Below are positions 1 to 12,960 of a stretch of DNA of 64,000 bases, piece by piece. The notes beneath the pieces are model-generated. The model ran no database searches. It saw nothing but the letters and a program-made list of their open reading frames with translations, and was not told the origin of the DNA. The first letter of the stretch is position 1, and every line of letters begins with the position of its first letter. The position numbers and the translations under genes are program-made. Source of the stretch: Enoplosus armatus (lineage: Eukaryota; Chordata; Actinopteri; Centrarchiformes; Enoplosidae); contig NC_092190.1 of the NCBI RefSeq assembly GCF_043641665.1, forward strand, positions 17,352,048-17,416,047, written 5' to 3'.

Positions 1-2394
1 CTTTCAGGCATGCTAACCTTGGTGCTGGGAGGAGAAAGTGAAGCAGCAGAGCCACAAAATCTAAATCTATGTTGCCACATGCAGAATGACCTCTTTCTGA
101 CCAAGTGGTCCATTGTCGGTGCCATGTGTACGGGGTTAGTCAGCTGAACAGATTATCATAAATTTGTTCAATTCTGCCAACACAGTATGGAAATCCATTT
201 CCCTTTTAACCTTCTTGGGCTTGGAATGATTCTTCTTGCTGAGTTTCTTGGCCAATTAACTTTGAATCATATTAGCCATTTTTCCAGTCCTATTATAATG
301 TGTGTGGGTTTTTTGTGTGAAGCTTGTTTTGAAGCTTGCATGATATATGTAGTCCAAAATAACATTTTCACTGTGTGGTGCTACAGTTGAACGTTAATTG
401 GTTTGAAAAGGTTTATGTATTCATGTGCTGGCACTTTTAATATGCATCAACATCTGAGACTTATGTGGGAGTTATTGAGGTCACAAAGCAGTCGAAAGAG
501 TCGTTCAAGTTGCATAAATGGCGATGTGAGTTGTTGTAGATTTTAGGATGAAAGGAACTCATAAGCAGTATTGCAATCCATTCACAGGAAGTAAATTAAT
601 GAGAGTTAAAAACGTTTCACAAAACAAATCTCAAATCAAACTGGAAGGGAGGATCGAAGAAAGAGGACGAGCAAGTGCGGTATTTCAAACATGTTTGATA
701 TTTAGGAGTTGAAATCTGGATGATTATGTCAGTACTTTCCGCAGGACCACAAGAGCCAATGAGAAGGACCAGTCTAGACAAGTCCCTGGAACAGCTGTCA
801 GTGTTGCTAAGCAACGGAAAACATTCTAGCCCTTGAGGCTAACGTTAGCTAGCATACTGCTGTTGACAGATATTAAAACTAAAATCTCACCTCCAGTTCT
901 TGTTGAAGAATAGACAATTTTCTCATCCAGACTGGTTTAGCTTTCTGCTTTCGTTTTTTGTCACTGCAAAGCAGCGGTTTGGATTTTAAAACTCCTGTAG
1001 TCTGAGCCTGGCTGTAATGAGCAGGGGACTGTTAACAGCTGCTGTGGAAAGCACATCATGGTGAATTCCACTAACATTTAAAATAACGGCTTCAGTGAGA
1101 CAGTGAGCAAAACGAATCAAACCTCCTTTGTCTACTAGCAGACAGAGATGACAGCTTGCAGACATAATGAGGCTTTGTGCTCAAAGAAATGCAACAAGTG
1201 ACTCAGCTGGCTTGTTGAGTCTGATTTTTTGTCAGACAAGCAAGGCACAACAAAGACATGGGGTATTGACTTTGGGATTAATTGGTGGCATTCTGACAGA
1301 AATTGAATGCTTCTAACAGGAATCCAACCTTACAACAGGAGGTCTATTCAGGTCTTTTGTGAAGTTTAATTGGCACTGAGGCATGCATTGGTGCTAGTAT
1401 TTGCCACCAGATGGCAGTGTATACCAGCCCAGATCTCTGAAGTCTTCTAACAGCCTGTGGGATGTGCAATTTAGCCTGGCAATACAGCACTGTGTATATA
1501 TTTTCAAAGAAGTCAGATGAATGTGTTTGCCTTCTGAATTTTGAATAGAAATCTAGTGTAATGATAGAGCATGTTGCCTCACAGTGTTGATCTGTGATTG
1601 AGTCAGCAGGTTTATGAATGTGTATTAATTATGTGTATTTCAATTAAATATATAAGGGTAATTTTCAGTGTGACGGGGAAGAATCCTACTATGGGAAAAC
1701 TGCTTAGAAACATCTCAAAGGGAAACAGTGTGTTATGCTCAGGAGGAAATTGAATGAATCCTAAAGGTTATCTGTGAGGTTTTGGTGGACTGGGAGCAGT
1801 TTGTTAATTAGATTTTTGAGTCTTTAATTCCATTTTTATTTCCATTGTAAGGTCACACACAACAAGCTTGTCTGTACTTCCTCACCTCCTGGTATATTGT
1901 CATTAATCTGCTTTTCTTTTTTCTGTCTTTCATGTTTCCCTGTGGCCTGCATTTTTGTTGCAACAGGTAAGATGTTTTTTTTGTTTTGACTCAGTGATCC
2001 AATTTTTAATTGAACATGGTTATGAGATGTGCATTAAGCTGACTACTGATTCTCAACTGAACATGCTGAACCAACTGGCCTCATTTTACTTAAAGTAAAT
2101 CTACGATGTGAGGTTCATTAACATCAGACTGTGAAGAATGTAGCCTGATTAATTGCTAATTCAGATGTGAGTAAAGGAAGTGCATGAGGTTACATTTTAT
2201 TTAAGGAAATTCCCCATTTAATATTGTTAACGTCCACTTGATATCAAATCCACTGTGGCAGCAAACATACGTCTCCAATCAGTCTCTCATTTTTCTTGAG
2301 GCAAGTTACAGAAAGCTCCATGAACAAAATTTACTTAAAGTTACAGGAGGAGTTACAGAGGACTGTTGACTTGAATTCTGATTTGTCACCAGAA
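1..2394. other. Non-coding stretch, possibly tsc22d1 upstream intron
   Basis: No open frame here is convincing as an exon, and none of the short frames resembles a family I know. In mammals TSC22D1 also has long isoforms whose very large first exon lies far upstream of the short-isoform promoter. If that holds here, this DNA may be intron of the long form, but the long first exon itself is not visible in the window. The only distinctive site I see is an X-box palindrome at 803-815, listed separately. Confidence 0.5.
803..815. promoter_or_regulatory. RFX X-box palindrome (1)
   Basis: The 13-mer GTTGCTAAGCAAC is two half-sites around one central base and fits the RFX X-box consensus RYYNYY-N(1-3)-RRNRAC in full. 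RFX factors bind such sites in promoters and enhancers, notably of ciliary genes. No gene start is evident beside it, so occupancy is inferred from the motif only. Confidence 0.5.
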
Positions 2395-3465
2395 GAATCA
2401 GAATTAGAATCAGAATCAGAAACAGTTTATTGCCAAGTAACATACATTACAAGGAATTTGCTGTGGTCTGAAGGTGCTATTGTTTTGATAACAAATAAGT
2501 AGAATATAAAAGCTAAAATAAGAATAAAAATAAAAATAAGATAAGATAAATAACAACAGTGCAGTGACCAGAATAAAGTAAAGTGTCCAGGTAAAGTGTC
2601 CAGTAGGGGGTGTGTGCGTTAATGTAACGCAGGGGGAACAGGGGCGGTGTACGCTAATATAACGTATAACTTGTGTTTGTGTTGGGGGGTTGGGATCAGT
2701 GCAAGACTTTGGCCGTGTTCATCAGGTTGACTGCAGAGGGGAAGAAACTGTTTTTTGTGGCGGGAGGTTTTGGTCCTGATGGACCGCAGCCTCCTGCCAG
2801 AGGGGAGAGGGTCGAACAGATGGTGTCCGGGGTGGGAGGGGTCGGCAGCGATCTTCCCTGCTCTCCTCAGGGTCCTGGAGGAGTACAGGTCCTGAAGAGA
2901 TGGAAGGTTGCAGCCGATCACCCTCTCTGCAGAGCGGATGATACGCTGCAGTCTGCGTCTGTCCTTGGTGGAGGCAGCAGCGTACCAGACGGTGATGGAG
3001 GAGGTGAGGATGGACTCTATGATGGCAGTGTAGAAGTGAACCAGCATTGTTTGTGGCAGGTTAAACTTCCTCAGCTGCCTCAGGAAGTACATCCTCTGTT
3101 GGGCTTTCTTGATGAGGGAGCTGATGTTCAGCTCCCATCGGAGGTCCTGGCTGATGATGGAGCCCAGGAAACGGAAGGACTCCACAGTGTCCACTGGAGA
3201 GTCACACAGGGTGATGGGGGCGGGTGGGGCTGCGCTCTTCCTGAAGTCTACAACCATCTCCACTGTCTTTGAAGCGTTAAGCTCCAGGTTGTTGTTGTTT
3301 TTGCACCAGGTCACCAGATGGTCAATCTCCCACCTGTAGGCAGACTCATCCTCACCAGAGATGAGTCCGATGAGGGTGGTGTCGTCCGCGAACTTCAGGA
3401 GCTTGACGGAATGGTGACTGGAGGTGCAGCTAGTGGCGGTGTGGATCGCTGTTACTCCTTCTGAA
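2395..3465 (-). mobile_element. 5'-truncated non-LTR retrotransposon (LINE), Jockey/L2/Rex1-like
   Basis: A frame reading leftwards from about 3460 to a stop at 2619 encodes the C-terminal part of a LINE reverse transcriptase. It includes the catalytic FADD box (codons at 3381-3392, in the context LLKFADDTTLIGLIS). The C-terminal part has the pattern common to fish Jockey-superfamily elements (FRFLGSIISQDLRW, then ERVIGC, then HPGHHLFDPLPSGRR). From 2618 to about 2395 follows a 3' tail ending in a short A/G/T-rich hexamer-like run (CAGAAT units at 2396-2425). The 5' portion, including the endonuclease and most of the RT palm, is missing, which is the usual outcome of target-primed insertion. 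No stop breaks the remaining frame, suggesting a fairly young copy. The exact clade (L2, Rex1 or CR1) cannot be decided by eye. Confidence 0.85.
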
Positions 3466-4143
3466 CACAGTTATAATATGTGTTGATAGACAAGTTCTAT
3501 TGGACTTTGGCAGTTGTTGCTACATTTCAGCAAACCTTTCCTCTATATAACTGTAAATCCATACAACAGCTTTTTTATTTGTGGTCACCATTTTAGAATT
3601 CTTGCTATTTTGGGTCAGCTTTGACCAAATTGTCCAGATGTAAACTCAGAAATATCATACTCATTAAGGCCACCCGAGTGAGTATTCCAGCAGTTTGTAA
3701 GGGTGAAGACTGTATATGTGAACTGCATTCACTACCAGGTATCCTCTGCTAATCATTGGTCCCGAAACAGGCCACAAACCAGAATCCTAAATGATGTCGG
3801 GGGTGGTGAACTGTCACTATGAAATTGCCTTATTAAGGTTTCTCATAGTTGGCATATGACCTTATCCTGGCCTATGTGTAGTCGGAATAGAGCAGAAAAT
3901 GAAGTTCATGTATCCTGAATATAAGAGCAGAAGGCTCATCTCCATGAAAGTGCCATGATGATGGTGAGACTGTCAGACTGTAAAGCTGTGCAGGAAACAA
4001 CTAGTTTGTTTGTTTGTAGCTAAGCTGTGCTTATGATAGCTCTGCTGTCGTCAGAGATTTAGGCCCTGACGCTGGAGTCATCACTAGTTAATCCACTCAC
4101 TGCCATGTCCTCTTCTCTTCCCTTGTAATCTTGCATGTGATCT

Positions 4144-4152
<9 letters not shown>

Positions 4153-4193
<41 letters not shown>
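4153..4193. repeat. (AC)n microsatellite
   Basis: An uninterrupted AC run of about 20 units. Frames through it give repetitive VCVCVC peptides that are not genes. Confidence 0.97.
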
Positions 4194-4195
<2 letters not shown>

Positions 4196-5726
4196 TGAGA
4201 AGGGGTCAGGATCTGTAGCGCTAATTGTTCCAGAGTTATTGATTTGATGAACTCTTCCTGACCTACTTCAACAGTTGATTTAAAAGACAGAGTAAACAGA
4301 GCAGGGTCATGATTCTTTTCACTGTAAATGAATCTAGCCATTTTTTACAAGCTTTTTACAGCTTTTCTCTGTTAACAAACCAGCAAATAATGGCGGTGAA
4401 AGACATGAAAAGTTGTTGAATTTTATTTTATCAGTGTCAGTAGAGAAACTTTTAGAGTTTTTTTTTTTTTAATTAGCCTGGCCTGAAAAGTGAGCATGAC
4501 ACTTCAGAGGTTGGAATAAGTACACTTGCTTAAAACTGATCCTAAATAGACAGCATGTAATTGGATGGCTGATACTGTGTGTTAGGTTGTATTTAGTTGG
4601 ACTAGTCATTAAGGTTAATGTATATCTCATCAGCTCACAAATAGAAACGCAGGTTTCCTGCTGATGCATTCAGTCGGCCAAAAGCATCCGTGTACATTAG
4701 CAGTACATACGCCCACTGCTTGTATGGATTGGGCTGAGAGACCTGCCGATTGTGCTGGTGGGAGGTTTGTTGAGATGTAGACTAGGGCATGAGAGGGAGA
4801 TGACTCACTTGGTCTCGTGGTTCTGTGGAGTATTAAGAGAAAAACAGCCTCCCACCAGCCAACACAAACACACACATCATTCTGTTATCTACAAGGTGGA
4901 GGCGGTGTAGCAGGTGTGTGTGTGTGTGTGTGTGTGTGTCGTAAAGCTCTATGACCCAGACATCAGTGTGAGTAATCTGTCCTCCATCAGACTCTAACAG
5001 ATGATAAGAAGATAAAACATTTTTTTTATTGTTCAATTCAAATGGAAGAGGGAGATAAATGGAGACTCTCATCTTTGTCAGGACCAATCTGAGTTTAAGA
5101 CCTCGGACATTTTCTAAGAAGTAGTGCCATTGATTCCAACCACTTAAAACTCCCTGAAGATACCCCAGCTGACTTGATAATGGTTTCTCTGAAAAACCTG
5201 AGGCACAAAATCTTGCTTTCACAGTATTCCTCATTGCTTTATATAAATCAATTTCTGACAACAGCGAATATATAAACAAGCTATAAGGTGTTATTATGTA
5301 ACAGTAGCCTGTTTGGAATATACATTTTGAGTTCACTTATTTTTAATTTCAACTACCAACAAGTTATATTACAAAGTAGATGTTATCAAAGTCATTAAAA
5401 GAGTTAGTATTCTTATATAGTGTGATACTTAAAGTAAGTAAAGAAGTCTAAGTAAAATTCATGATTAAAGTGTTACATCAAGACAGGCCTGAATTAAACT
5501 GTGTTGATGTGTTGGCAGGTACATCCATTCTGTACGGACATTTCTGAATGGAGATATGAATCCCTACATTTACCCTCCAACCCCATAGTGTGCCTTCTCT
5601 CCTCGTCTTTATCGCTGCGGTTAGCATTATTTCTGTCCTCTGTTGTCTGGACTCGGAGCGCTGTGTGTTCTTTGGCTGCTAATCCTTTTAATGCCAGGTT
5701 TCACTCCACATTACTCAAACCTGCTG

Positions 5727-5728
<2 letters not shown>

Positions 5729-5792
<64 letters not shown>

Positions 5793-5811
5793 CTTATGTA
5801 ACTTGGATCTT

Positions 5812-5836
<25 letters not shown>
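5729..5836. repeat. Facing (CA)30 and (TG)12 microsatellites
   Basis: A CA run at 5729-5789 is followed after 23 bases by a TG run at 5813-5836. The two tracts are reverse complements, so either strand could fold back on itself. Confidence 0.95.
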
Positions 5837-5842
<6 letters not shown>

Positions 5843-6021
5843 TGTGAAAAAGAGAGAGTCGGGACCTATTCTGAAACAGGTCTAAATAAATAATGCAGAT
5901 GTTGTTTTCTGAGCAGCTTACTACAGATAGCATTTAGCAGCAGAAGTTCAACCTGCTTTAATTGTGACATTGTTTTTTTTAATTTTTTTGGCTTGAATCA
6001 TTTATGAGGATGCTCGAGGAC

Positions 6022-6411
6022 CACACCTGTTTTTTGTTTGTGCATGTTAAGCTCATTTGCTAGATGTGATTTGCACATTTTCCCTGTTTTCTGATGAATC
6101 ATCAGTGGTGCTTTAGGTTATACATTTATGCCTTAGGTTATACATATACATTTTTGAAAACGTGTATATTTCCTTATTTTTTTAGTTGATAAACAATAAC
6201 ATTACTTTTCTTAATGAAGGGATCAAAGTTTGTTTCAAGGCGTTTGAGACATGTTACTCTGTTGGTTAGCTAAACTGAAGTGCTGTAAAGCAGACTGCTG
6301 TAGGAGTGTATGACCCAACCAGAAGTCATGTGAAAACTGATTCACCACACCTGTTTTTTGTTTGTGCATGTTAAGCTCATTTGCTAGATGTGATTTGCAC
6401 ATTTTCCCTGT
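6022..6411. repeat. Local tandem duplication, period 324 bp
   Basis: The 66 bases at 6022-6087 recur, apparently identical, at 6346-6411. Both copies are followed within 50 bases by a similar stretch ending GGTGCTTTAGGTT. The intervening 6142-6346 block is itself copied at 8160-8364. Confidence 0.85.
6142..6346 (+). repeat. 205-bp duplicated block, copy A
   Basis: This block is the same length as copy B at 8160-8364 and differs from it at about four positions by direct comparison (roughly 98% identity). It has no coding content that I recognise. The near identity indicates a recent duplication, gene conversion or a small mobile element. Confidence 0.9.
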
Positions 6412-8159
6412 GTCTTTATGTGCAGAATCGTCATCGGTGGTGCTTTAGGTTGGTCAGATAGTCCAGTAGATCTGCTGTGATGTGAAGTGCGAGAGGATAT
6501 GTTTCCTTCCATCATGTATCCTACAGCTTGCTGTTTAAGTGGTATATTGTAAAAATGCAGTTATGTTAGACATATCAATATTTTTTAATTGCAGAAAAGC
6601 TGATTATCCAAATGCACAAATATGACCTGATGATTTTCAAAATTTAGTGGAAAGGTTCATCAGAATATCTGGTTTGAGAATCAAATTGAATGTGCTATCT
6701 GTCTAAACACATTGCAAAAAAGAAACACACAATTTACATCAGTTAAACCATATTTATGTATCTTTTCAAGACAGACAAACATTTGTCTTTTCATCTGTCC
6801 ACAACTTTTTTGAGACTGTACTAATGCTGAGGCGGTGGATCCAGACATTTCTAGCTCTTGTGTCTCTGGCTGACACTCTCTCCCTCCTTCTCTCCCTCTG
6901 CCTCTCCCCCAGTGTGTGTGAGTTTAGAGCGAGGACTAAGGACTTGCTGCTGTCAGCCCAAATGCTCCAATAGCACCCCTCTCTCTTACGTATAGAGGCC
7001 GAAATGGCCACTCATCATTCCTCCCTGCCTCTCTGACTGACTCACTCAGTAGCTCTCTGTCATTCTCCATAGTCAGGGTGTGACTATGGAAAACCACTGC
7101 CAGGGCTTACTGGTAAAGTCTGTGTGTGCTTTCCACTATCAAACTACAGCTCAGCCAAAAGCCTTTACAATTCAACAATTCAATAGGCCTCTTTTTTCAT
7201 CGCTGGGACATGCCAGGCCCCTTTTATTAACTTTTAGAGATTGCATTTTCCCTGAAACGCAGCAAATGTGAGTGCAGTTCCACTTCCTGTGAGTAAGACA
7301 CATAATTAGCACTCCTCATCATAATCAAAAGGAAACAATAGTGGATAGTTAGTCCTATTTATGAAGTAGTGTTGTAATGAAGCATGTTTATTTCAGTCAT
7401 GCAGGTAAAGAGCTTTGGAAAGCACTGCTTGGGTACATTACCATGGAAATAAACCAAAGCCAGACTACATTTTAGTTTTTGGCACAGGATTTAAGTCTGA
7501 AAGGCATCCACTGTGAATTATTACTCATTGGAGCCTGGTCAGGTATGCACTGAACCAGTGAGTGAACTATGGCCAGTGTTTAGATGATGACTTGCTACTT
7601 GTTGAAACTCTAAACTTCCACAACAGCTATCAAAGCTACTCATTGTGGATCTAAAAAGAAGCATGACGCTGCCACTGCATTCAAAAATTGGTTTTGTTGG
7701 AAAGTTGGATGGAAATTTGTCAGTGTTTCATGTTTTTCTGATGGTCTTGTGTTTGTGCACTTGGCTGTTAGAACAGTATGTCTGAGTGAACGGGAGACCT
7801 GCCTGTTGAACTGGTGTTGTGGTATAGTGTATCTTTTACACACCATTTAGGGTGGACAGGTTAAAGTAATCAGTGTATCCAGTAACTAGCGTGTGTGTAG
7901 TGTGGCAGCTGTTGGCTCTTGGCCAAGTCACTTTTTGTGACGTTAGCCTGCTGTACAGTAGCCTGATGCTTGCAGTGCCGGACTATACATTTGGCATCAA
8001 ATAAGCTAATGTTATGATAAAAATCATCAAATGTTTGTAACAGCTGTATTTCACATCACGTGGCATTGCAGCGTTAGTCCTAGTCCAAGAGGTGGTGGTT
8101 ACGTCCATCCACTGACAGTGTGTATTTGGACTGCAGGTATGTTAGGCTAACGGGACGCC

Positions 8160-8364
8160 ACATATACATTTTTGAAAACGTGTATATTCCCGTATTTTTT
8201 TAGTTGATAAACAACAACATTACTTTTCTTAATGAAGGGATCAAAGTTTGTTTCAAGGTGTTTGAGACATGTTACTCTGTTGGTTAGCTAAACTGAAGTG
8301 CTGTAAAGCAGACTGCTGTAGGAGTGTATGACCCAACCAGAAGTCATGTGAAAACTGATTCACC
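8160..8364 (+). repeat. 205-bp duplicated block, copy B
   Basis: Direct-repeat partner of 6142-6346, about 2 kb away. Similarity begins at ACATATACATTTTTG and ends at CTGATTCACC in both copies, and the flanks differ. No inverted termini or target-site duplication are obvious. Confidence 0.9.
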
Positions 8365-10084
8365 CCAGCACACCAAGTCAGTTAGGACAAGTGAAATCCC
8401 CCGCATTGTGCACATCCTTTACCTGTTGTTTCTTGGCCGGCCGTCTCTAAGCCGGCGGAGGCTCTATCAGTGCATGTTGTGTTTTCTGCCTGTGGAGGCA
8501 CTAAGCCATCTTAAGGCAGGCTTTCAATGAGAAATGACAAGATAAGACCCTGCAGCACAGGGTCTCTTGTCTATCACGCAGAGGGCTGGCATAGAAAATG
8601 ACATGGTGTAAAAAATAAAAATAAATAAATAATGATTTTGTTAATTTTGGAACTGCCAGAAGTGTCAGAGCTGCGTTTGCAGATTTGAGGGTGACTTTGA
8701 CCTCTCAGTGATTCTGACAACCTTCGTGTGACAATGAAAATATGTCGTCTTATTGGTAATCTCTGTCTCCCCCAGACTTTTGGGACAGTCTGTACTGTCA
8801 AGTCCCCTTGTACATCCCACCCAAACTAGACATTTATATTGCATCTACATTACTGTGGTCTCATTGATGAAAACTGCACGATTCTAAAGAGACACTCGAT
8901 TGTATGCTGGTCTGTAAAGAGATTTTGATTGGTAGTATTTGGGATGGTAGAAGGCTATGCAGAGGTTCAGTGATGCTGAAGAGTTTGAGGCTCAAAGTTT
9001 TATTGTATATCTGTGTCTCTGGCTATAAAGGGAAGAGGGCTTATAGTGCAGGAGCGGGGAAATCACCGGGCCACATGCTAATCTCTGTTGAGGGTTTATG
9101 TAACTCCCAGAATCACATGATCACACGTCACCACCCGCCCAGCTACCGTCGGTACTCAGAAATTCACTCACTAGTCAGCCATTCAAACACAAATGGATGA
9201 CATAGACAGAGGAAAAATGAGGAGCACACACATGCACAGTCATCATAACCTGGCATGCTGCCTTTGATTCCCTGTGCAGCTGCACTCACTAATGCATCTA
9301 TAGGGCGTGACCCAGGTCTGCTCACTACATTTAAGAAGGATACGAGGGTTGTCAGAAAACACTAAACAAAGAAGTTTGGGAGGCACTGCTCTGTTACTTT
9401 TGGAGTGTACATGATCCTGCTGACTGACGTCTCCATGAGAGTGCGGGGAGTACGAGTGCAAGGCCATGACGAGATGGCGATGAAGCTTTTGTTCTGGGAG
9501 CTGGAGCAGCATCTCAAAAGGTAAAATAAAGACTGGGAATCCCCAGGGAGGCAGTACAGTGTAGCGCTGCTTGGACCAATCACTACAGTAGCTGCACACA
9601 AAGGGGCTGCATGGCTATATTGTCCTTTCCATTCAGTCATTCATGGCTTTGAGGGCAGCGTTAACACTGAGGGATACTTAAAGCAGATCCTATAAACTGG
9701 TTTCCTGGGCACTCAATTAAATTTAATATCTATAGTAAAAATATTGGAGGGTGCATTAATGTATAATTGCAGTATAAATTTGTGCCACTTACAAATATCT
9801 CAAGGCGACTGAGTAATTAAACCCACAGCATGTTTCTTTTTTTGTCACTGAAGTGCTTGCCATATTCTGCTGTTTTGTAACATCTCTTGTTGCCATCACA
9901 TTGGTCCATCTGGTCCATCATTTCACATGAAGTCACCCTCTCTACAGTATGGCAACACATAAATACCACAGTATAATAGCTTTACAAGATGAGCCTTGCT
10001 CCTTTTTCTTGTTTTGTATTTTTTATTTATTTATTTTTTTTTACAAACTGCACTGAAAACTGGAAACTCTGAAGTTTACATTGG

Positions 10085-10240
10085 TGCTACACAGTTACTA
10101 GTTTGTTAGGTACACCTGTACAATCTAATGTATCAGGTGTCGATTAAACTCCATGGTAATTTTAAGGGCATAGTTAGAGGTTGTGTTGTATTAGACTGCA
10201 TTATCTTGAGAGGTATTTCTAATATTGCCGCTTTTGGGTA
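10085..10240 (+). repeat. Dispersed repeat family M, copy 1 (degenerate)
   Basis: It starts with TTGTTAGGTACACCTGTACA and ends with GAGAGGTATTTCTAATATTG. Related ends appear at 47968-48095, 54770-54882 (opposite strand) and, for the left half only, 21598-21690. The segments share order and spacing, so this looks like a short non-autonomous element common in fish DNA. I did not recognise its name with certainty. Confidence 0.5.
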
Positions 10241-12789
10241 TGTAAGCTTCTTTATTTTTTTTAAAATAACCTTACTCTCTGTAACAGATTTTTGTTCAAG
10301 CTTTGATTTAGTTTTATTCATAGTAAAAATGTATGTTTGATTGAAATGATAAATTAGGTAGAGATGTAATGCATATTTGATTGTGTGTTCTCATATTTAT
10401 TTAAAATGCCCTAGTAGACCAGACCTCTCTTGATGGACCTTGAGCATTAGTCTGCATACAGTTTGGGTCATTTCTGTCTTGGGTTGCCTCAGTAGGTCAC
10501 TGGGCTAGTGTTGTTTTACAGCAAAGTAACAAGGCCATCAGTTGGCTGACCTGCCTTTTATAACAGTCTGTGATTGCCCCCAAGCCTCACAGGAACAACA
10601 TCATAGGTCAACTCCACTGGTGATATTGCAGTAGAATTGAAATGTTTAATGGTTATAAAAGAATGAAAATATGAACCTGACAAATCTAAGCAAGCCCTAA
10701 TCAGCATCAGAAAACATTAACTTGGCAACAAATCCAAAGTGTGTGTGTTTCGGAGTGTGGCCACATTAGGCGTGGGTTTTATTCCTCAAGAGCTGCAGTT
10801 GCACTGGCTATTTGGGTCTGGATAATTGGCTAAAGCCTCTTCCAGTCAAAGAAGAGACCGGAAGAGATAAGTGTGGCTTAGAGGCTCTTATTAAGCTATT
10901 TGGCTTCTTGTTAACGTGTTTGATTGAGATCAGAGGTGAGCAGAAGCTGAGCGTCTGATTCACGGTACCAGTGCCTAATAAGCCAGGATGTGTGCTGTGA
11001 TACCCAAATTAGCCTAAACCCCCATTTTACAGGTGACGGCTGACTTTTAAATCACTTATCACATTTTAAAATGGACTTCAGCGTAGCTCTAGATGACCTG
11101 CATTATCTTTTCTGGACCTTACATACCTGTGACCTCCCCTCCCTATACACCTGATCTTTATTATTTTATAAGCTGAACATTTGGCTTTTAGTCAGTGTTT
11201 CAAAGGTTCTCTAAATTGGTCGACCATTTTTATATTTGTTTCTTTATTGTCTGTGTGTGTGTGTGTGCATGAGATCAGAGGCAATGTCAAGAATGTGTAC
11301 ACATGATTTTGAGGGTTTTGGGTGTGTATGGAATTTATGACAGTGGCCAGGGTGTGTAGGGAGGTGTGTGTGTGTGTGGGGGGGGTCTTGTTTAGAGGAT
11401 GTCTGTGGTGGGAATTTCTGTGTGGAGTTTTAGGTGTGTCTGTGCAACCAAGATACTCCCTCTATAAAGTGTTGTGAAGGTGTGTGGAAATGTTGTTTGA
11501 GTTAGATTGACCTCTCTGGTGTCCCTTGTCTTGCATTGTCTTAAAGACATTTGACAGTAATCTCTCAGTGAAATGGGTCATATAATATGTTCCAAACAGC
11601 AGTCGTCAACTTCATCTCGGGGGGGAGTTCGAAATCGACATGTTGTGATCAAGTCAGTGACGGTCCAGGCATGTCTCCAAAAGAAGCTGCTTGAGAATAT
11701 GCCTGTTGCACCTTATTTTGGAAGTGGTGTGATGGTGCCTTTGCAATTGATTTATTCTGTCAAAAATATCTCCTTATTATTTTGCACCAATTAAAACCAC
11801 ATAAGTATGTAAGTGTATGAAATATGTCATTTCAATTGTCATATAGTCCAACAGAAATTCTAACAGAAGTTAAACCAGTTGCGATTAATATGTCTTTTTA
11901 GTATATTTTGACCATTAAGACAGTTCTGCAGTGCTGTGCAGGGCCACATGGGGGCAACATGCGTATAGACATAATATGGAAGTCCAAAGCTTTTTCTTTG
12001 AATACCTGCCCAGAGATTAATGGCTTATTTCTATCTGATTATTATCCTCTGGATGTTGATTATATACAGAAATGTGTTGAAAAATATGGTGTATTACATT
12101 TTTGAACACCCAAATAATGTTGGGGTAACCATGGACAGTGTGCCTCTGTATACTAGTTTATTGTTCCCAAATCAGGGCAATTAATTCTGCCGAAAGGGCT
12201 ATATTATAAAAATGCTGTGGTGAGCAATTTTAAACATTCGAAACATCCCTAAAATTGAGGTAAATGATGCATCAGTGCATAAAATGTCATGTATTAAATA
12301 CACATTTGTGACCTAAACCTCCAAAACGACTTATATTCGATATGAGAATATATGGTTTTTGTATGAGTGATAAATGAGGACCAATTAAGACCAAACTATC
12401 AGCCTAGGGATTCCCTGTAAGTGTTACCCAGGGATGAAAAACACTTAGCTTCCTTGTTAGGGAGATAAAAACAAGATTACATCTCTAAGGTTAAAACAGG
12501 TTAATTTCTTGTGTTAATAATACCAACAAGGCAGCACTAGCGGTTGGCACATTCACTTTTCAACAGGATGATTCGTGAGTATTGTCGCTGTAGTTTAAAG
12601 GACCAAAATCTTGCCCTTCCCCTGCCTGTTTTTCAGTACTACAGCTCTTTCTTCTTCCCTTCCCATCCGGTTTTCCCCGGTTTCATCCACCTCCTCTCCG
12701 TTCTTGGAATATTTTATGCAAAAAGCATGTCAGCTGAGCGGCAGGTGGGGGCGTTCCTGAATAAATTATTCAAACGACCTCCGTCTCGA

Positions 12790-12794
12790 CCAAT
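12790..12794 (+). promoter_or_regulatory. tsc22d1: CCAAT box of the tsc22d1 short promoter
   Basis: CCAAT in the context GACCAATCAGGG is a strong NF-Y type site about 240 bases before the tsc22d1 start codon. The surrounding 12.78-13.16 kb is richer in CpG than the flanks. I see no good TATA box, so a CpG/CCAAT-type promoter is inferred and the transcription start is not resolved. Confidence 0.55.
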
Positions 12795-12960
12795 CAGGGA
12801 ACGTCCTCTTTGCTTGTCGCTGGATGAATTATGCGGGCTTGTCCCGAGCTGCAGATTTTTTTTGTGTGTGGAGCCGAGATGAGCTGACCTTGGCTTGTAT
12901 TTGTACCGCTGCGGTCGGTGCACGAGCTTCACCGGACAGAACATAGAATAGCGCGTGTGG

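Larger units (their letters stand above)
3466..12540. other. Non-coding stretch with microsatellites and local duplications
   Basis: I see no exon with plausible splice sites and a recognisable protein in this 9-kb block. It contains (CA)n tracts at 4.15, 4.9 and 5.7-5.8 kb, a 205-bp block present twice (6142-6346 and 8160-8364), a shorter tandem duplication at 6022/6346, and part of a dispersed repeat near 10.1 kb. It probably belongs to the upstream region or an upstream intron of tsc22d1. Confidence 0.5.

Noticed and set aside
2673..3272. 199-codon plus-strand frame
   Set aside because: It is the antisense of the LINE reverse transcriptase on the minus strand; the minus frame has the family motifs.
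5501..5893. Long frames through CA/GT repeats here and at 18429-18821, 22613-22921, 31302-31745, 40461-40787 and 60053-60506
   Set aside because: Length comes from VC or TH dipeptide runs. Where real exons overlap (serp2 exon 2, als2 exon 7) I used the spliced frame instead.
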